NCBI GenBank assembly: GCA_016705365.1
Contig: JADIYI010000008.1
Location: 1,116,001 to 1,180,000, forward strand
DNA length: 64,000 nt
Direction of reading: 5' to 3'
Origin: Gammaproteobacteria bacterium
GTDB lineage: Bacteria > Pseudomonadota > Gammaproteobacteria > Pseudomonadales > UBA5518
This document shows, in pieces, positions 35,760 through 44,513 of the stretch (position 1 is its first letter; each line of letters begins with the position of its first letter). The position numbers and the translations under genes are program-made. The notes below the pieces were generated by a model. That model searched no databases. It had not been told where the DNA came from and was given only the letters and a program-made list of their open reading frames with translations.

Positions 35760-38198
35760 ATGCCCGCATCCGCCAAACCAAAGCCGGCCCGTCGCCCTGT
35801 GCGCAAGCCTTCACCTCCACCGCCGCGGCGCTGGCGCAGGGCATTGCTGCGGATAGTGCTTGCCGGCGTGGTGCTCGCACTCCCGGTGCTGATCTATCTC
35901 GATGCCTATATCCAGCGCGAGTTTTCCGGCAAGAAATGGGCGTTGCCGGCGCTGGTGTATGGACGCCCGCTGGAGGTCTATCGGGGAGCCCGGGTGTCGC
36001 CGCGCGCGATGGTCGACGAGTTGCAGACGCTGGGTTATCACGAGGCCCGCGGGGCCCTTGCGCCGGGCAGTTACAGCCTGCGCGATGCCAGCCTTGCGGT
36101 GGCTACCCGCGGTTTCCGTTTCTGGGACGGTGTAGAGCCGGCCCGGCAATTGCGCATCGGCTTCGATGCCGACGGTGTCAGCGCGCTGCAGGACGCGAGC
36201 GGCGCGGCGGTCGCGATCGCACGGCTCGAGCCGGTGCATATCGGCGGTATCTATCCCGCCCACAACGAGGACCGGATCCTGGTGCGGTTGACGGAGGTGC
36301 CACCGCTGCTGGTCAAGGCGTTGCTGGCCGTGGAGGACCGGGATTTCACCGCTCATCACGGGGTCTCGCCGCGCGGCATCATGCGGGCGCTGTGGGTGAA
36401 CGTGCGCAGCGGTGCGGTCGAGCAGGGTGGCAGCACGCTGACCCAGCAACTGGTGAAGAATTTCTTCCTGACGCGCGAGCGCAGTTACAGCCGCAAGATT
36501 GCCGAGCTGGCGATGGCGGTGCTGCTCGAGCTGCATTACAGCAAGGACGAGATCCTCGAGGCGTACATCAACGAGATCTACCTCGGGCAGGACGGGCATC
36601 GTGCCATTCACGGCTTTGGGCTGGCCGCCCATTACTATTTCAACCGTCCGCTCCCGGAGCTCGAAGCGCAGCAGATCGCGCTGCTGGTAGCCCTGGTGCG
36701 CGGGCCCTCGTATTACGATCCGGGACGCCATCCGGAGCGTGCGCGCGAGCGCCGCAACCTGGTATTCCAGCACCTGGTCGAAGCCGGGGCGCTGAAACCG
36801 GAGGCCGCGCGCAAACTGGCGGCCTTGCCGCTCGGCGTCGATGATCGCGAGCGTTCGCGCTCGAAGATCTACCCGGCCTACCTGGACCTGGTGCGCCGCC
36901 AGCTGCGCGCCGACTACAGCGACCACGATCTCAGCTCCGAGGGACTGCAGGTATTTACCGGACTCGACCCGGCCGTGCAGCGTGCCGCGGAGCGTTCGCT
37001 GCAGGACACGCTGGCGGCCATCGAGCGCGATTTCGCGGCCCGCGGCAAGCCGCAGAAAGGGCTCGAAGGGGCGGTGGTGGTGACGCGTGTCGACAGCGGT
37101 GAAGTGCTGGCGCTGGTGGGTGGGCGTCATGCGCGGGGAGCGGGTTTCAACCGCGCGCTGGATGCCCTGCGCCCGGTCGGCTCGTTGATGAAGCCGGCGG
37201 TGTACCTCAGTGCGCTCGCCAGCGGGCGCTACACCCTGCTGTCGCCACTCGACGATTCGCCGCTTGCCTATCGCGGCAGTGACCGCAAAGTCTGGAGCCC
37301 GCGCAATTACGATCACAAGGACCACGGCATGGTGCGTCTGCACGATGCGCTCGCGCAGTCCTACAACCAGTCGACCGCCCGTCTCGGTCTCGAGATCGGG
37401 GTCGGGCGCGTGGTCGATACCATTCACCGCCTCGGCGTGGAGCGCGAGATCGCGGAGCTGCCATCGGTATTGCTCGGTGCGGTCGAGTTGAGCCCGATGG
37501 AAGTCGCCGGCATGTACCAGACGATCGCCTCGGGTGGCTTTGGCACGCCGCTGCGAGCGATACGCGAAGTGCTCGATGCCGACGGACAACCACTGAAGCG
37601 CTATCCGGTGGCGGTGGAGCAGAAGGTCAGCCAGTCCGCGGTATTCCTGCTCGAGTACGCGTTGCAGGAAGTGATGCGCAAGGGAACCGCGCGCTCGGCG
37701 TACCGGCGGTTGCCGGGATGGCTGAGCGTCGCCGGCAAGACCGGAACCACCGACGACCAGCGCGACAGCTGGTTTGCCGGTTATTCCGGCGATCTGCTCG
37801 CGGTGGTGTGGATCGGCCGCGACGACAACGGCGTGACCGCACTGACCGGCGCCACCGGCGCGTTGCCGGTGTGGTCCGGGCTGATGGCCGAGGTGAGCCG
37901 CGAACCCCTGCGCTCGCAGGCGCCCGCAGGCGTGGTAGAGGCCTGGATCGACGATGCCAGTGGCGGCATCAGTGCCGAGGGTTGTGCGGGTGCACTGCGG
38001 ATGCCGTTCCTGAGTGGTACCGAGCCCGAATATCAGGCGGACTGTGGCGGTGGGGGCGTCCGCTGGCCATGGAGCAAACAGCAGCCGGCGCCGCCGGTGG
38101 ATGCCACGGCACAGCCACGCGCCGCGCCGCAGGCCGAGGATTCGGTCGACAAGGAACAGGAGCGGTGGTGGAAGCGCTGGTTCGGTGGCTCCGGTTGA
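35760..38198 (+). CDS. mrcB: Penicillin-binding protein 1B (class A, bifunctional)
   Basis: Polymerises and cross-links peptidoglycan. The 812-residue protein has a basic cytoplasmic tail, a membrane helix (about 28-50), a UB2H-like region, the GT51 glycosyltransferase with catalytic Glu192 (VEDRDF) and GGSTLTQQLVKNFFL, and the transpeptidase with SLMK (Ser475-Lys478), SYN (534-536) and KTGTT (from Lys660). A Ser/Pro-rich tail ends it. It diverges from the PfkB kinase across 119 bp and is followed after 66 bp by a TPR lipoprotein gene, an arrangement also seen in Pseudomonas. Confidence 0.96.
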   Translation: MPASAKPKPARRPVRKPSPPPPRRWRRALLRIVLAGVVLALPVLIYLDAYIQREFSGKKWALPALVYGRPLEVYRGARVSPRAMVDELQTLGYHEARGALAPGSYSLRDASLAVATRGFRFWDGVEPARQLRIGFDADGVSALQDASGAAVAIARLEPVHIGGIYPAHNEDRILVRLTEVPPLLVKALLAVEDRDFTAHHGVSPRGIMRALWVNVRSGAVEQGGSTLTQQLVKNFFLTRERSYSRKIAELAMAVLLELHYSKDEILEAYINEIYLGQDGHRAIHGFGLAAHYYFNRPLPELEAQQIALLVALVRGPSYYDPGRHPERARERRNLVFQHLVEAGALKPEAARKLAALPLGVDDRERSRSKIYPAYLDLVRRQLRADYSDHDLSSEGLQVFTGLDPAVQRAAERSLQDTLAAIERDFAARGKPQKGLEGAVVVTRVDSGEVLALVGGRHARGAGFNRALDALRPVGSLMKPAVYLSALASGRYTLLSPLDDSPLAYRGSDRKVWSPRNYDHKDHGMVRLHDALAQSYNQSTARLGLEIGVGRVVDTIHRLGVEREIAELPSVLLGAVELSPMEVAGMYQTIASGGFGTPLRAIREVLDADGQPLKRYPVAVEQKVSQSAVFLLEYALQEVMRKGTARSAYRRLPGWLSVAGKTGTTDDQRDSWFAGYSGDLLAVVWIGRDDNGVTALTGATGALPVWSGLMAEVSREPLRSQAPAGVVEAWIDDASGGISAEGCAGALRMPFLSGTEPEYQADCGGGGVRWPWSKQQPAPPVDATAQPRAAPQAEDSVDKEQERWWKRWFGGSG

Positions 38199-38264
38199 GC
38201 CCCCGGGCGTTGCAGCCACGCGCGCAGGCGGTCAGAATCCTCCGCTCCGCCACAGGAACCCGCA

Positions 38265-38843
38265 ATGAACCATTGGTCGTATCGATTCGAGCGAAGCTTC
38301 GGTCAGGCACGCCGCCTGGGACTGGCACTGCTGGTGCTGGTACTCGCTGCCTGCTCCACTCCCTACGCGCGCGACACATCCTCGTCTCCTGCCGTGAGCG
38401 TGCCCGAGCCGGGCGCAGCGCGCGCGGGAGCGCACGCCGCGCCGGCGACAGCGCCCTCCGTGGCGCAGCCACATGCGGCGCCGGATAGCGGTCGGTTGCA
38501 GGCGGGCAGTGCCGCCCAGACGCCAGGCGGGTTTGGCGCGCAACCCGATTACCGGCCGGCCCCGAGCAGCAACAGTGCCGTCAACACGCTGCTCGCGCAG
38601 GCCGACGATGCGCGTCAGCAGGGCGATCTCGATGCCGCCATCGCGGCGGCGGAGCGGGCCTTGCGCATTGCGCCAGCGGATCCCGCCGTCTATTACCAGT
38701 TGGCCGTACTCCGGATGCAACGCGGCGACCTGGCCCTCGCCGATCAATTGGCACGCAAGGGGTTGAGCTACCAGCCGGACCCCGGCTTGCAGCTGCGGCT
38801 GCAGGAAATCATCGAGCGCGCGCGGCGCGGCATCACCGGCTAG
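38265..38843 (+). CDS. TPR-containing lipoprotein
   Basis: A 192-residue exported protein. The signal peptide ends in the lipobox LAAC with lipidated Cys30. A low-complexity Ala/Pro/Ser stretch (about 35-95) leads to about two TPR-like helix pairs (AQADDARQQGDLDAAIAAAE; AVYYQLAVLRMQRGDLALA style). It probably scaffolds partners in the outer membrane, possibly the upstream PBP1b (inference from position). It overlaps the end of the convergent ABC gene by 11 bp. Confidence 0.8.
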   Translation: MNHWSYRFERSFGQARRLGLALLVLVLAACSTPYARDTSSSPAVSVPEPGAARAGAHAAPATAPSVAQPHAAPDSGRLQAGSAAQTPGGFGAQPDYRPAPSSNSAVNTLLAQADDARQQGDLDAAIAAAERALRIAPADPAVYYQLAVLRMQRGDLALADQLARKGLSYQPDPGLQLRLQEIIERARRGITG

Positions 38844-40311
38844 TCTCGAGCCGCAAGCGCCCCCGCGCATCGCGCCGAAACTCCAGGCGACGGCTGATAC
38901 ACATCGGCAGTTCGTCGGCTTCATGGCTCACGTAGAGAATCTGGGTCGTGGAACCGGTCGCGATCCGGTCGATCAGCTCCAGCACGCGCCGCCGGTTGGC
39001 CTGGTCGAGCCCCGAGCACGGTTCGTCCAGCATCAATATCGGCGGTGATTTCACCATCGCGCGGGCAATCAACGCCAGCCGCTGTTCGCCAAAAGAAAGC
39101 GTATCGAAGCGCTCATCCGCCCTGGTGGCCAGCCCCAGCAGCGCCAGCCACTGCCGCGCCGTCTGCGTCTGCAACGGTCCGCAACTCTGATACAGGCCGA
39201 GCGTATCGAAGAAGCCGCTGGCAACCACCTCGAACACACTGCTGCGCCGGGGGTAGGAGAGGTGCAGCTGGTTGCTGACGATGCCGAATCGCTGCTTGAT
39301 TTCCCAGACCGACTCGCCGCTGCCGCGCAAGCAGCCGAACACGCGGACCTGTTGGCCATACGCGCGGGGATTGTCACCCGCGATCAGCGCGAGCAGGGTC
39401 GACTTGCCGCATCCATTGGGACCGGCAATGCTCAGGTGCTCGCCGGGATCGAGACGCAGGCTGATCCCGTCCAGCACTTCGTTGTCACCAAAACGCGCGT
39501 GCACATCCGTCAGTTCGAGCAGCGGGCCGGCGGGGCGCGCGTGCGCTGCAGGGTCGAGCGGTGCCGGAAGCGCGGTGGCCGCGGGTGCATGGTCACCGGA
39601 CAGGTGCCTCAGCTGCGGGTGCCGAAGCACCCGGGCGCGGGGGCCGCTGGCAAGCACTACACCGTGATCGAGCAACAGCACATGGGTGATCGCACCGGGG
39701 ATATCCTGCGGGCGGCGCGTCAGCAGCAGGACATGCGTGGGGCCCGCGAGCAGTTCCGCGAGCAGCGTGCGCAGCATGGTTCGCGCGCCCGCGTCCACGC
39801 CTTCGAACGGGTTGTCGAGTACCAGCACGGCGGGTTTGCGCAGCAACTCGCGGGCGATCAGCGTGCGGCGCATCTCGCCACTCGACAGGAAGCGTATGCC
39901 GCGCTCCATCAGGGCTGCGATGCCCAGCCGCCCGGCGACGTGATCGATTTCGGTGGTGTCGTCGCCGGCGCCGGCACCAAGCAATGCGCGCACCGTGGTG
40001 CCTGCATCCACCGCGGTCTCCAGGAATTCGCTGATATCGTGCTGTGCGTCGAGATCGCACAGTGCCTTTTGGCGCTCGAACGATACCCAGCCGATATCGC
40101 GCGCGGGCTCGATGCCGGCGCTGAATTCGATCCTGCCGCTGCTCGGACGCAGGCTGCCGGCAAGCAATTGCACCAGCGCGGTCTTGCCGGCCCCATTGGC
40201 TCCGAGGACGGCCCATTGCTGGTCCGTGGCAAGCGTCCAGTCGAGGTCGCGGAAGAACATTCGCCCCTGCAGCCGCAGGCAGACGCGGCTCAGGCGTAGC
40301 CAAGCGGCCAT
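38833..40311 (-). CDS. ABC-type protein with two ATPase domains, ModF-like
   Basis: A 492-residue cytoplasmic protein with tandem ABC domains and no membrane part. Walker A motifs are GANGAGKT (37-44) and GPNGCGKS (297-304), ABC signatures LSSGE and LSFGE, and a second Walker B LMLDEPCSGLD. Size and layout match ModF (490 residues), a molybdenum-linked protein of unclear role. No modABC transporter is nearby. ATG 40311 follows AGGGG with 5-nt spacing; ATG 40329 is an alternative. It diverges from the Nudix gene. Confidence 0.85.
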   Translation of the reverse strand: MAAWLRLSRVCLRLQGRMFFRDLDWTLATDQQWAVLGANGAGKTALVQLLAGSLRPSSGRIEFSAGIEPARDIGWVSFERQKALCDLDAQHDISEFLETAVDAGTTVRALLGAGAGDDTTEIDHVAGRLGIAALMERGIRFLSSGEMRRTLIARELLRKPAVLVLDNPFEGVDAGARTMLRTLLAELLAGPTHVLLLTRRPQDIPGAITHVLLLDHGVVLASGPRARVLRHPQLRHLSGDHAPAATALPAPLDPAAHARPAGPLLELTDVHARFGDNEVLDGISLRLDPGEHLSIAGPNGCGKSTLLALIAGDNPRAYGQQVRVFGCLRGSGESVWEIKQRFGIVSNQLHLSYPRRSSVFEVVASGFFDTLGLYQSCGPLQTQTARQWLALLGLATRADERFDTLSFGEQRLALIARAMVKSPPILMLDEPCSGLDQANRRRVLELIDRIATGSTTQILYVSHEADELPMCISRRLEFRRDARGRLRLETSR

Positions 40312-40344
40312 TTTTCCCCTCGTTGTCATTGAATCAAACCCGGC

Positions 40345-40374
40345 TTTGACCTCAAATACAGGGTCAAATGTAAC
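40345..40374 (+). promoter_or_regulatory. Promoter with embedded palindrome upstream of the Nudix gene
   Basis: TTGACC (40346-40351) and TGTAAC (40369-40374) are 17 bp apart, a good sigma70 pair. The interval carries a perfect inverted repeat TTTGACC-N10-GGTCAAA (40345-40368) that overlaps the -35 and spacer, suggesting an operator for a dimeric regulator. It lies between the divergent ModF-like and Nudix genes. Confidence 0.5.
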
Positions 40375-40409
40375 CGACGCCGCTGCTCCGTGGCGATGAA
40401 CCCTGTATT
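40355..40409. repeat. 10-bp inverted repeat spanning the promoter start region
   Basis: AATACAGGGT (40355-40364) and ACCCTGTATT (40400-40409) are perfect inverted copies separated by 35 bp. The left arm overlaps the palindrome at 40345-40368; the right arm falls downstream of the predicted start site. It could be a second operator half or an mRNA stem. Confidence 0.45.
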
Positions 40410-40475
40410 GTTCAGGCTGCCTGGTGCGCAGTTCCCGGGGAGCAGATTCAGTCGCGCCGGCGCAAGGAAGAAACC

Positions 40476-41093
40476 ATGAATGACGACGAAATCCCGGACG
40501 GACAGGATGCGCTGAGCGATATTCGCATCGCCACGCAGTTGCTCGAAGCCCACCAGCCGCGGCGCAAGCTGGTGCGTCGCTGGATGGCACGCTCGGCGGT
40601 CGGTGTGTACCTGGATGAGCAGGGCGGCAATGGTCTGCACGCGCTGATGATCAAGCGGGCCGAGCGGGTGGGCGATCCATGGTCCGGCCATATGGCGTTT
40701 CCGGGCGGGCGCAAGGATCGCGCGGACCGCAACACGCTGGATACCGCCAAGCGCGAGACACGGGAGGAGATCGCGCTCGACGCGGACCTGCATGCCGGGC
40801 TCCTCGGGCGGCTGTCGGATATCGTCACTCACCCGCGTCTGCGCAGCGCGCCGATGGTGATCACGCCATACGTGTTCCGGCTGTATTCCGTGCCGCAGCT
40901 GGTGCCAAACCATGAAGTCGACGAAGTGCTGTGGGTGCCGCTGGCGTTCCTGGCCGATCGCTCGAATCGCGAGAAGATGCGCTGGGCGCCCAACGGCATC
41001 CCCATCGAGTTGCCCTGCTACATGTATCGCGACAGGCGTATCTGGGGTCTGTCGCTGATGATGCTCGACGAGTTGCTGGATGCGTTGTCGTGA
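40476..41093 (+). CDS. Nudix hydrolase, CoA-pyrophosphatase type
   Basis: A 205-residue Nudix protein. MAFPGGRKD leads into a Nudix box ending R93-E-T-R-E97-E98, and the flanking VGDPWSGHMAFPGG and HPRLRSAPMVITPYVF recall the NudL/YeaB branch that cleaves CoA and derivatives. The substrate is inferred from this resemblance only. The ATG follows AAGGAAG. It precedes the RND exporter gene by 110 bp. Confidence 0.85.
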   Translation: MNDDEIPDGQDALSDIRIATQLLEAHQPRRKLVRRWMARSAVGVYLDEQGGNGLHALMIKRAERVGDPWSGHMAFPGGRKDRADRNTLDTAKRETREEIALDADLHAGLLGRLSDIVTHPRLRSAPMVITPYVFRLYSVPQLVPNHEVDEVLWVPLAFLADRSNREKMRWAPNGIPIELPCYMYRDRRIWGLSLMMLDELLDALS

Positions 41094-41203
41094 CAAAGAA
41101 TGCTAAAGTCGCGCGCCCGTTCATTGCCCGCCCGCCGTGCCTGTCCCGCAGTTCGCCGGCGTCGTGCTTCACACGATAATCACCGGCCTGGAGTCGTTCA
41201 CGG

Positions 41204-43783
41204 ATGCGGAACCGATTGCTGAATGCCTATCAGCGGCTGTTGTTGTCGCGCCCTTGGCTGAGCCTCGGCGTGATCGCGCTGCTGATCGTGCTGTTTGCGG
41301 TACGCATTCCGGAACTCAGGCTGGAGGCATCCGCCGATACCCTGGTGCTGGAGGGGGACAAGGCGCTCGAGTTCTATCGCGAGATCGGCAAACGCTTCGG
41401 TTCGCAGAGCTTCCTGGTGATCACCTACCGTCCGTTGCACGAGGATCTGATGTCCGATGCGGTGCTCGGGCGCATTGCCGCGTTGCGCGCGGAGTTGCAG
41501 CAGCTCGAGAACGTCCGCGCCGTCACCAGCATCCTCGACGTACCCCTGCTCTACAGTCCGCCGATATCGTTCACCGATATCGGCGAGCCCATGCATACGC
41601 TGCGCGATGCGGGGGTGGACCGCGAGCTCGCGCGCCGCGAGTTTCTCGAAAGCCCGATCTATCGTGAACTCATTCTCGGCGACGACGGGCAGGAAACCGC
41701 GCTGCAGGTCACGTTGAAACCCGACCTCGAGTGGGATGCACTGCTCGAGCGGCGCGAGATTTTGCGCAGCAAGCGCGGACAGGGCTTCTTCAGCGCCGAG
41801 GAAAAACGCGAACTCGAGCGCGTCGAGAGCGAATTCGCGACGCGGTCGGTGATCGTGCAGGACCAGCAGCGTCGCTATATCGAGCAGGTGCGCGGCATTC
41901 TCGAGCGCTATCGCGCGGATGCGAGCATTTTTCTCGGCGGCGTGCCGATGATAGCGGTCGACATGATCGCATTTGCGCAGAATGACCTCGAGAGATTCGG
42001 CGGCGCCATTCTCGGCATCATGCTGCTGGTGCTGGCGCTGATTTTCCGGCGCGCCGTGTGGGTGCTGATTCCGCTCACGGCCTGCGCATCGACCTGCCTG
42101 CTGATGCTCGGACTGATCGCCTGGAACCAGTGGCCGCTCACGGTGGTGTCCTCGAATTTCGTGCCATTGCTGCTGATCCTGTCGCTGGCGATCACCATTC
42201 ACCTGATCAATTACTACCGCGAACAGTTCGAGGTGCGCCCGGACGCGCCGCACGAAGAGCTGGTGCTCGATACCGTTCGTTTCATGATCACCCCGATTGT
42301 CTATACCTCCGCCACCACCGGCGTGGCGTTTGCCTCGTTTGTCGTGAGCGGCATCAAGCCGGTAATCGATTTTGGCTGGATGATGACGATTGGCATTGCG
42401 GTGTCGATGCTGGTGGCGTTCACGCTGGTGCCGGTGCTTTTGCTGCTGGCCGGAAAGCCCGCGGCGAAGCCCGCAGGCAGCAGCCACGACCCGTTTGCGC
42501 TGGTCATGGCGCGCATGGTGGTGCATCACGGCAACGCGGTGCTGCTGGTCTCGCTGTTGCTGCTGATCGTGGGCCTGGTCGGGCTGAGCCGGCTGCAGGT
42601 CGAGAACCGCTTCATCGATTATTTCGACCAGTCGACCGAAATATATCGCGGCATGGAGCTGATCGACCGCGAACTCGGCGGCACCATTCCACTGTCGATC
42701 GTGCTGGATATCGATGTGCCGTCCGCGCTGCCGGAACTGCCGCCTGCGGCGGACGAGTTCAGCGATGATTTCGATGATGAACCGGCCACGGATTCCGGCG
42801 ATGAATTCGCCGACGATTTCGATGATGCGGAGGCGTCCGCCGGTGCCAACCCAGTGGATCCGTGGTTCACGGTCTATGGACTGCAGCGGGTAAAGGAAGT
42901 CCATGATTACCTGGAGTCGCTGCCGGAAGTCGGCAAGGTACTGTCGCTGGGTACCGTTTACGATGTGGCGAACGATCTGCTGGGAGGTGGCGTCGATGAC
43001 ATCCAGCTCGCCATTGCCTACCGCAGCCTGCCAGAGGATATGCGCAAGCTGTTGCTCGATCCGTTCCTGTCGCGTGCTACCAGCCAGGCGATGATATCGC
43101 TGCGCATCAAGGAAACCAGCGCAGGGCTGCGCCGCGACGAGTTGCTCAAGCGCATCCGCTCCCACCTGGTCGACAAACTCGGCTTTGCGCCCGACAAGAT
43201 GCACATGACCGGCATGCTGGTGCTCTACAACAACGTGCTGCAGAGCCTGTTCCGTTCGCAGATCCTGACGATCGGCGTGACCTTCCTGGTCATCCTGATG
43301 ATGTTCCTGGTGCTGTTCCGCTCGGTCTACCTGTCGCTGCTGGCATTGGCACCCAACCTGCTCGCGGCGGGCGTGGTGCTCGGCACCATGGGCCTCACCG
43401 GAGTGCCGCTCGACGTGATGACGATAACGATCGCCGCGATCGTGGTCGGTATCGGTGTCGATGACTGTATCCACTACGTGTTTCGTTTCAGGCACGAATT
43501 CGCGATCGACCACGATTACGTGGCCGCCACCTACCGCAGTCATGGCAGTATCGGCAAGGCGATGTATTACACCTCGGTCACGATCGTCGCGGGATTCTCG
43601 ATCCTGGCGCTTTCGAACTTCCGCCCGAGTATCTATTTCGGCGTGCTGACGGCCTTCGCGATGGTGGTCGCGATGCTCGGCGGCCTGCTGTTGTTGCCAC
43701 GCCTGATTCTCCTGTTCAAGCCGCTCGGACCGGATCAGGCGCGGGAAGCCCCGGTCGATGCCGCGGTGATCGCCGGTGATTGA
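41204..43783 (+). CDS. RND-superfamily (MMPL-type) exporter
   Basis: An 859-residue inner-membrane protein with two copies of the RND layout: a first membrane helix (about 18-38), a large periplasmic loop, a block of helices (about 265-430), a second periplasmic loop (about 460-670) and a final helix block. It belongs with predicted exporters of the RND superfamily; substrates may be lipids or hopanoids, unknown here. The second loop contains an acidic insertion at residues 517-544 with two copies of DEF-S/A-DDFDD. The stop overlaps the LON-domain gene by 8 bp. Confidence 0.88.
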   Translation: MRNRLLNAYQRLLLSRPWLSLGVIALLIVLFAVRIPELRLEASADTLVLEGDKALEFYREIGKRFGSQSFLVITYRPLHEDLMSDAVLGRIAALRAELQQLENVRAVTSILDVPLLYSPPISFTDIGEPMHTLRDAGVDRELARREFLESPIYRELILGDDGQETALQVTLKPDLEWDALLERREILRSKRGQGFFSAEEKRELERVESEFATRSVIVQDQQRRYIEQVRGILERYRADASIFLGGVPMIAVDMIAFAQNDLERFGGAILGIMLLVLALIFRRAVWVLIPLTACASTCLLMLGLIAWNQWPLTVVSSNFVPLLLILSLAITIHLINYYREQFEVRPDAPHEELVLDTVRFMITPIVYTSATTGVAFASFVVSGIKPVIDFGWMMTIGIAVSMLVAFTLVPVLLLLAGKPAAKPAGSSHDPFALVMARMVVHHGNAVLLVSLLLLIVGLVGLSRLQVENRFIDYFDQSTEIYRGMELIDRELGGTIPLSIVLDIDVPSALPELPPAADEFSDDFDDEPATDSGDEFADDFDDAEASAGANPVDPWFTVYGLQRVKEVHDYLESLPEVGKVLSLGTVYDVANDLLGGGVDDIQLAIAYRSLPEDMRKLLLDPFLSRATSQAMISLRIKETSAGLRRDELLKRIRSHLVDKLGFAPDKMHMTGMLVLYNNVLQSLFRSQILTIGVTFLVILMMFLVLFRSVYLSLLALAPNLLAAGVVLGTMGLTGVPLDVMTITIAAIVVGIGVDDCIHYVFRFRHEFAIDHDYVAATYRSHGSIGKAMYYTSVTIVAGFSILALSNFRPSIYFGVLTAFAMVVAMLGGLLLLPRLILLFKPLGPDQAREAPVDAAVIAGD

Positions 43784-44399
43784 GCGGGTCACGACGGAAG
43801 GGGAAGAGCTTGCGCTGTTCCCGCTGCGCTCGGTGCTGTTGCCGGGAGCGCGCATGGCGTTGCAGATTTTCGAGCCGCGCTATCTCGACCTGGTCAGCCA
43901 CTGCATGAAAAACGACTGCGGTTTCGGCATCGTGCGCATTACCGAGGGGCACGAGATCATTCTTGCGCAGGGCAGCGAACCGCCCGCCACCGCACGGGTC
44001 GGCACGCTGGCGCGGATCGTGGATTGGGACGCTCTGCCGGGGGGCAGGTTGCGGATCACCATCGAGGGCGGGCGCCGGTTTCGGGTGGCTTCCCGGCGCC
44101 TTGCGCCTGACCGGCTGATGTACGGCGGAATCGACTGGCTGCCGGATGCGGCCGCGCTGCCGCTCGCCGACGATTATGTCCATCTGCAGGAAATAATGAG
44201 TGGGCTGGCAGAGCATCCGGCGCTCGCGCGTCTCGGGGTGAGCGGTGCGCAGCCCGACAGCGCGCATCTCGCCTACGCGCTTGCGCAGTACCTGCCACTC
44301 GACGAGGACGACCGCTACGCGGTGCTGCTCGAGCAGGATCCGTTGCGTGGCCTGGAATTTCTCGCTCGCATCGTGCGCGAGCTCGGCGGCATGAGCTGA
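43776..44399 (+). CDS. LON substrate-binding-domain protein
   Basis: A 207-residue protein equal to the N-terminal LON domain alone (ELALFPLRSVLLPGARMALQ, FEPRYLDLV), without ATPase or protease parts. Such proteins are found widely with unknown function. The GTG start at 43776 overlaps the end of the RND gene by 8 bp, so translation is coupled. It ends 115 bp before the convergent thioredoxin-fold gene. Confidence 0.85.
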   Translation: MIERVTTEGEELALFPLRSVLLPGARMALQIFEPRYLDLVSHCMKNDCGFGIVRITEGHEIILAQGSEPPATARVGTLARIVDWDALPGGRLRITIEGGRRFRVASRRLAPDRLMYGGIDWLPDAAALPLADDYVHLQEIMSGLAEHPALARLGVSGAQPDSAHLAYALAQYLPLDEDDRYAVLLEQDPLRGLEFLARIVRELGGMS

Positions 44400-44418
44400 T
44401 TGCAGGAAATTCGTGACA

Positions 44419-44451
44419 GTGAACTTTTTCGAGTCCCATGAAAAAGTTCAC
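44419..44451. terminator. Perfect 12-bp AT-rich hairpin between convergent genes
   Basis: GTGAACTTTTTC (44419-44430) and GAAAAAGTTCAC (44440-44451) are exact inverted copies with a 9-nt loop. The site lies 20 bp after the LON-domain gene and before the end of the convergent gene. It contains internal T and A runs, so it could stop transcription in both directions, though a classic T-tail is missing. Confidence 0.45.
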
Positions 44452-44513
44452 CATCACCAATTTTTGCGTGGATTTCTCCTCCACCATCGGCGACCAGGCT
44501 TTCACGCGCTGGG

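Noticed and set aside
35811..38219. 802-codon open frame antisense to mrcB
   Set aside because: It is the shadow of a strongly supported PBP1b gene with all catalytic motifs.
41198..43855. 885-codon open frame antisense to the RND exporter
   Set aside because: Long open antisense frames are expected opposite GC-rich genes. The product is His/Gln/Arg-rich with no domain, while the sense protein has clear RND helices.
44056..44505. 149-codon minus-strand frame starting at GTG 44505 past the hairpin
   Set aside because: It runs antisense through the LON-domain gene, uses no good ribosome-binding site and shows no family motif.
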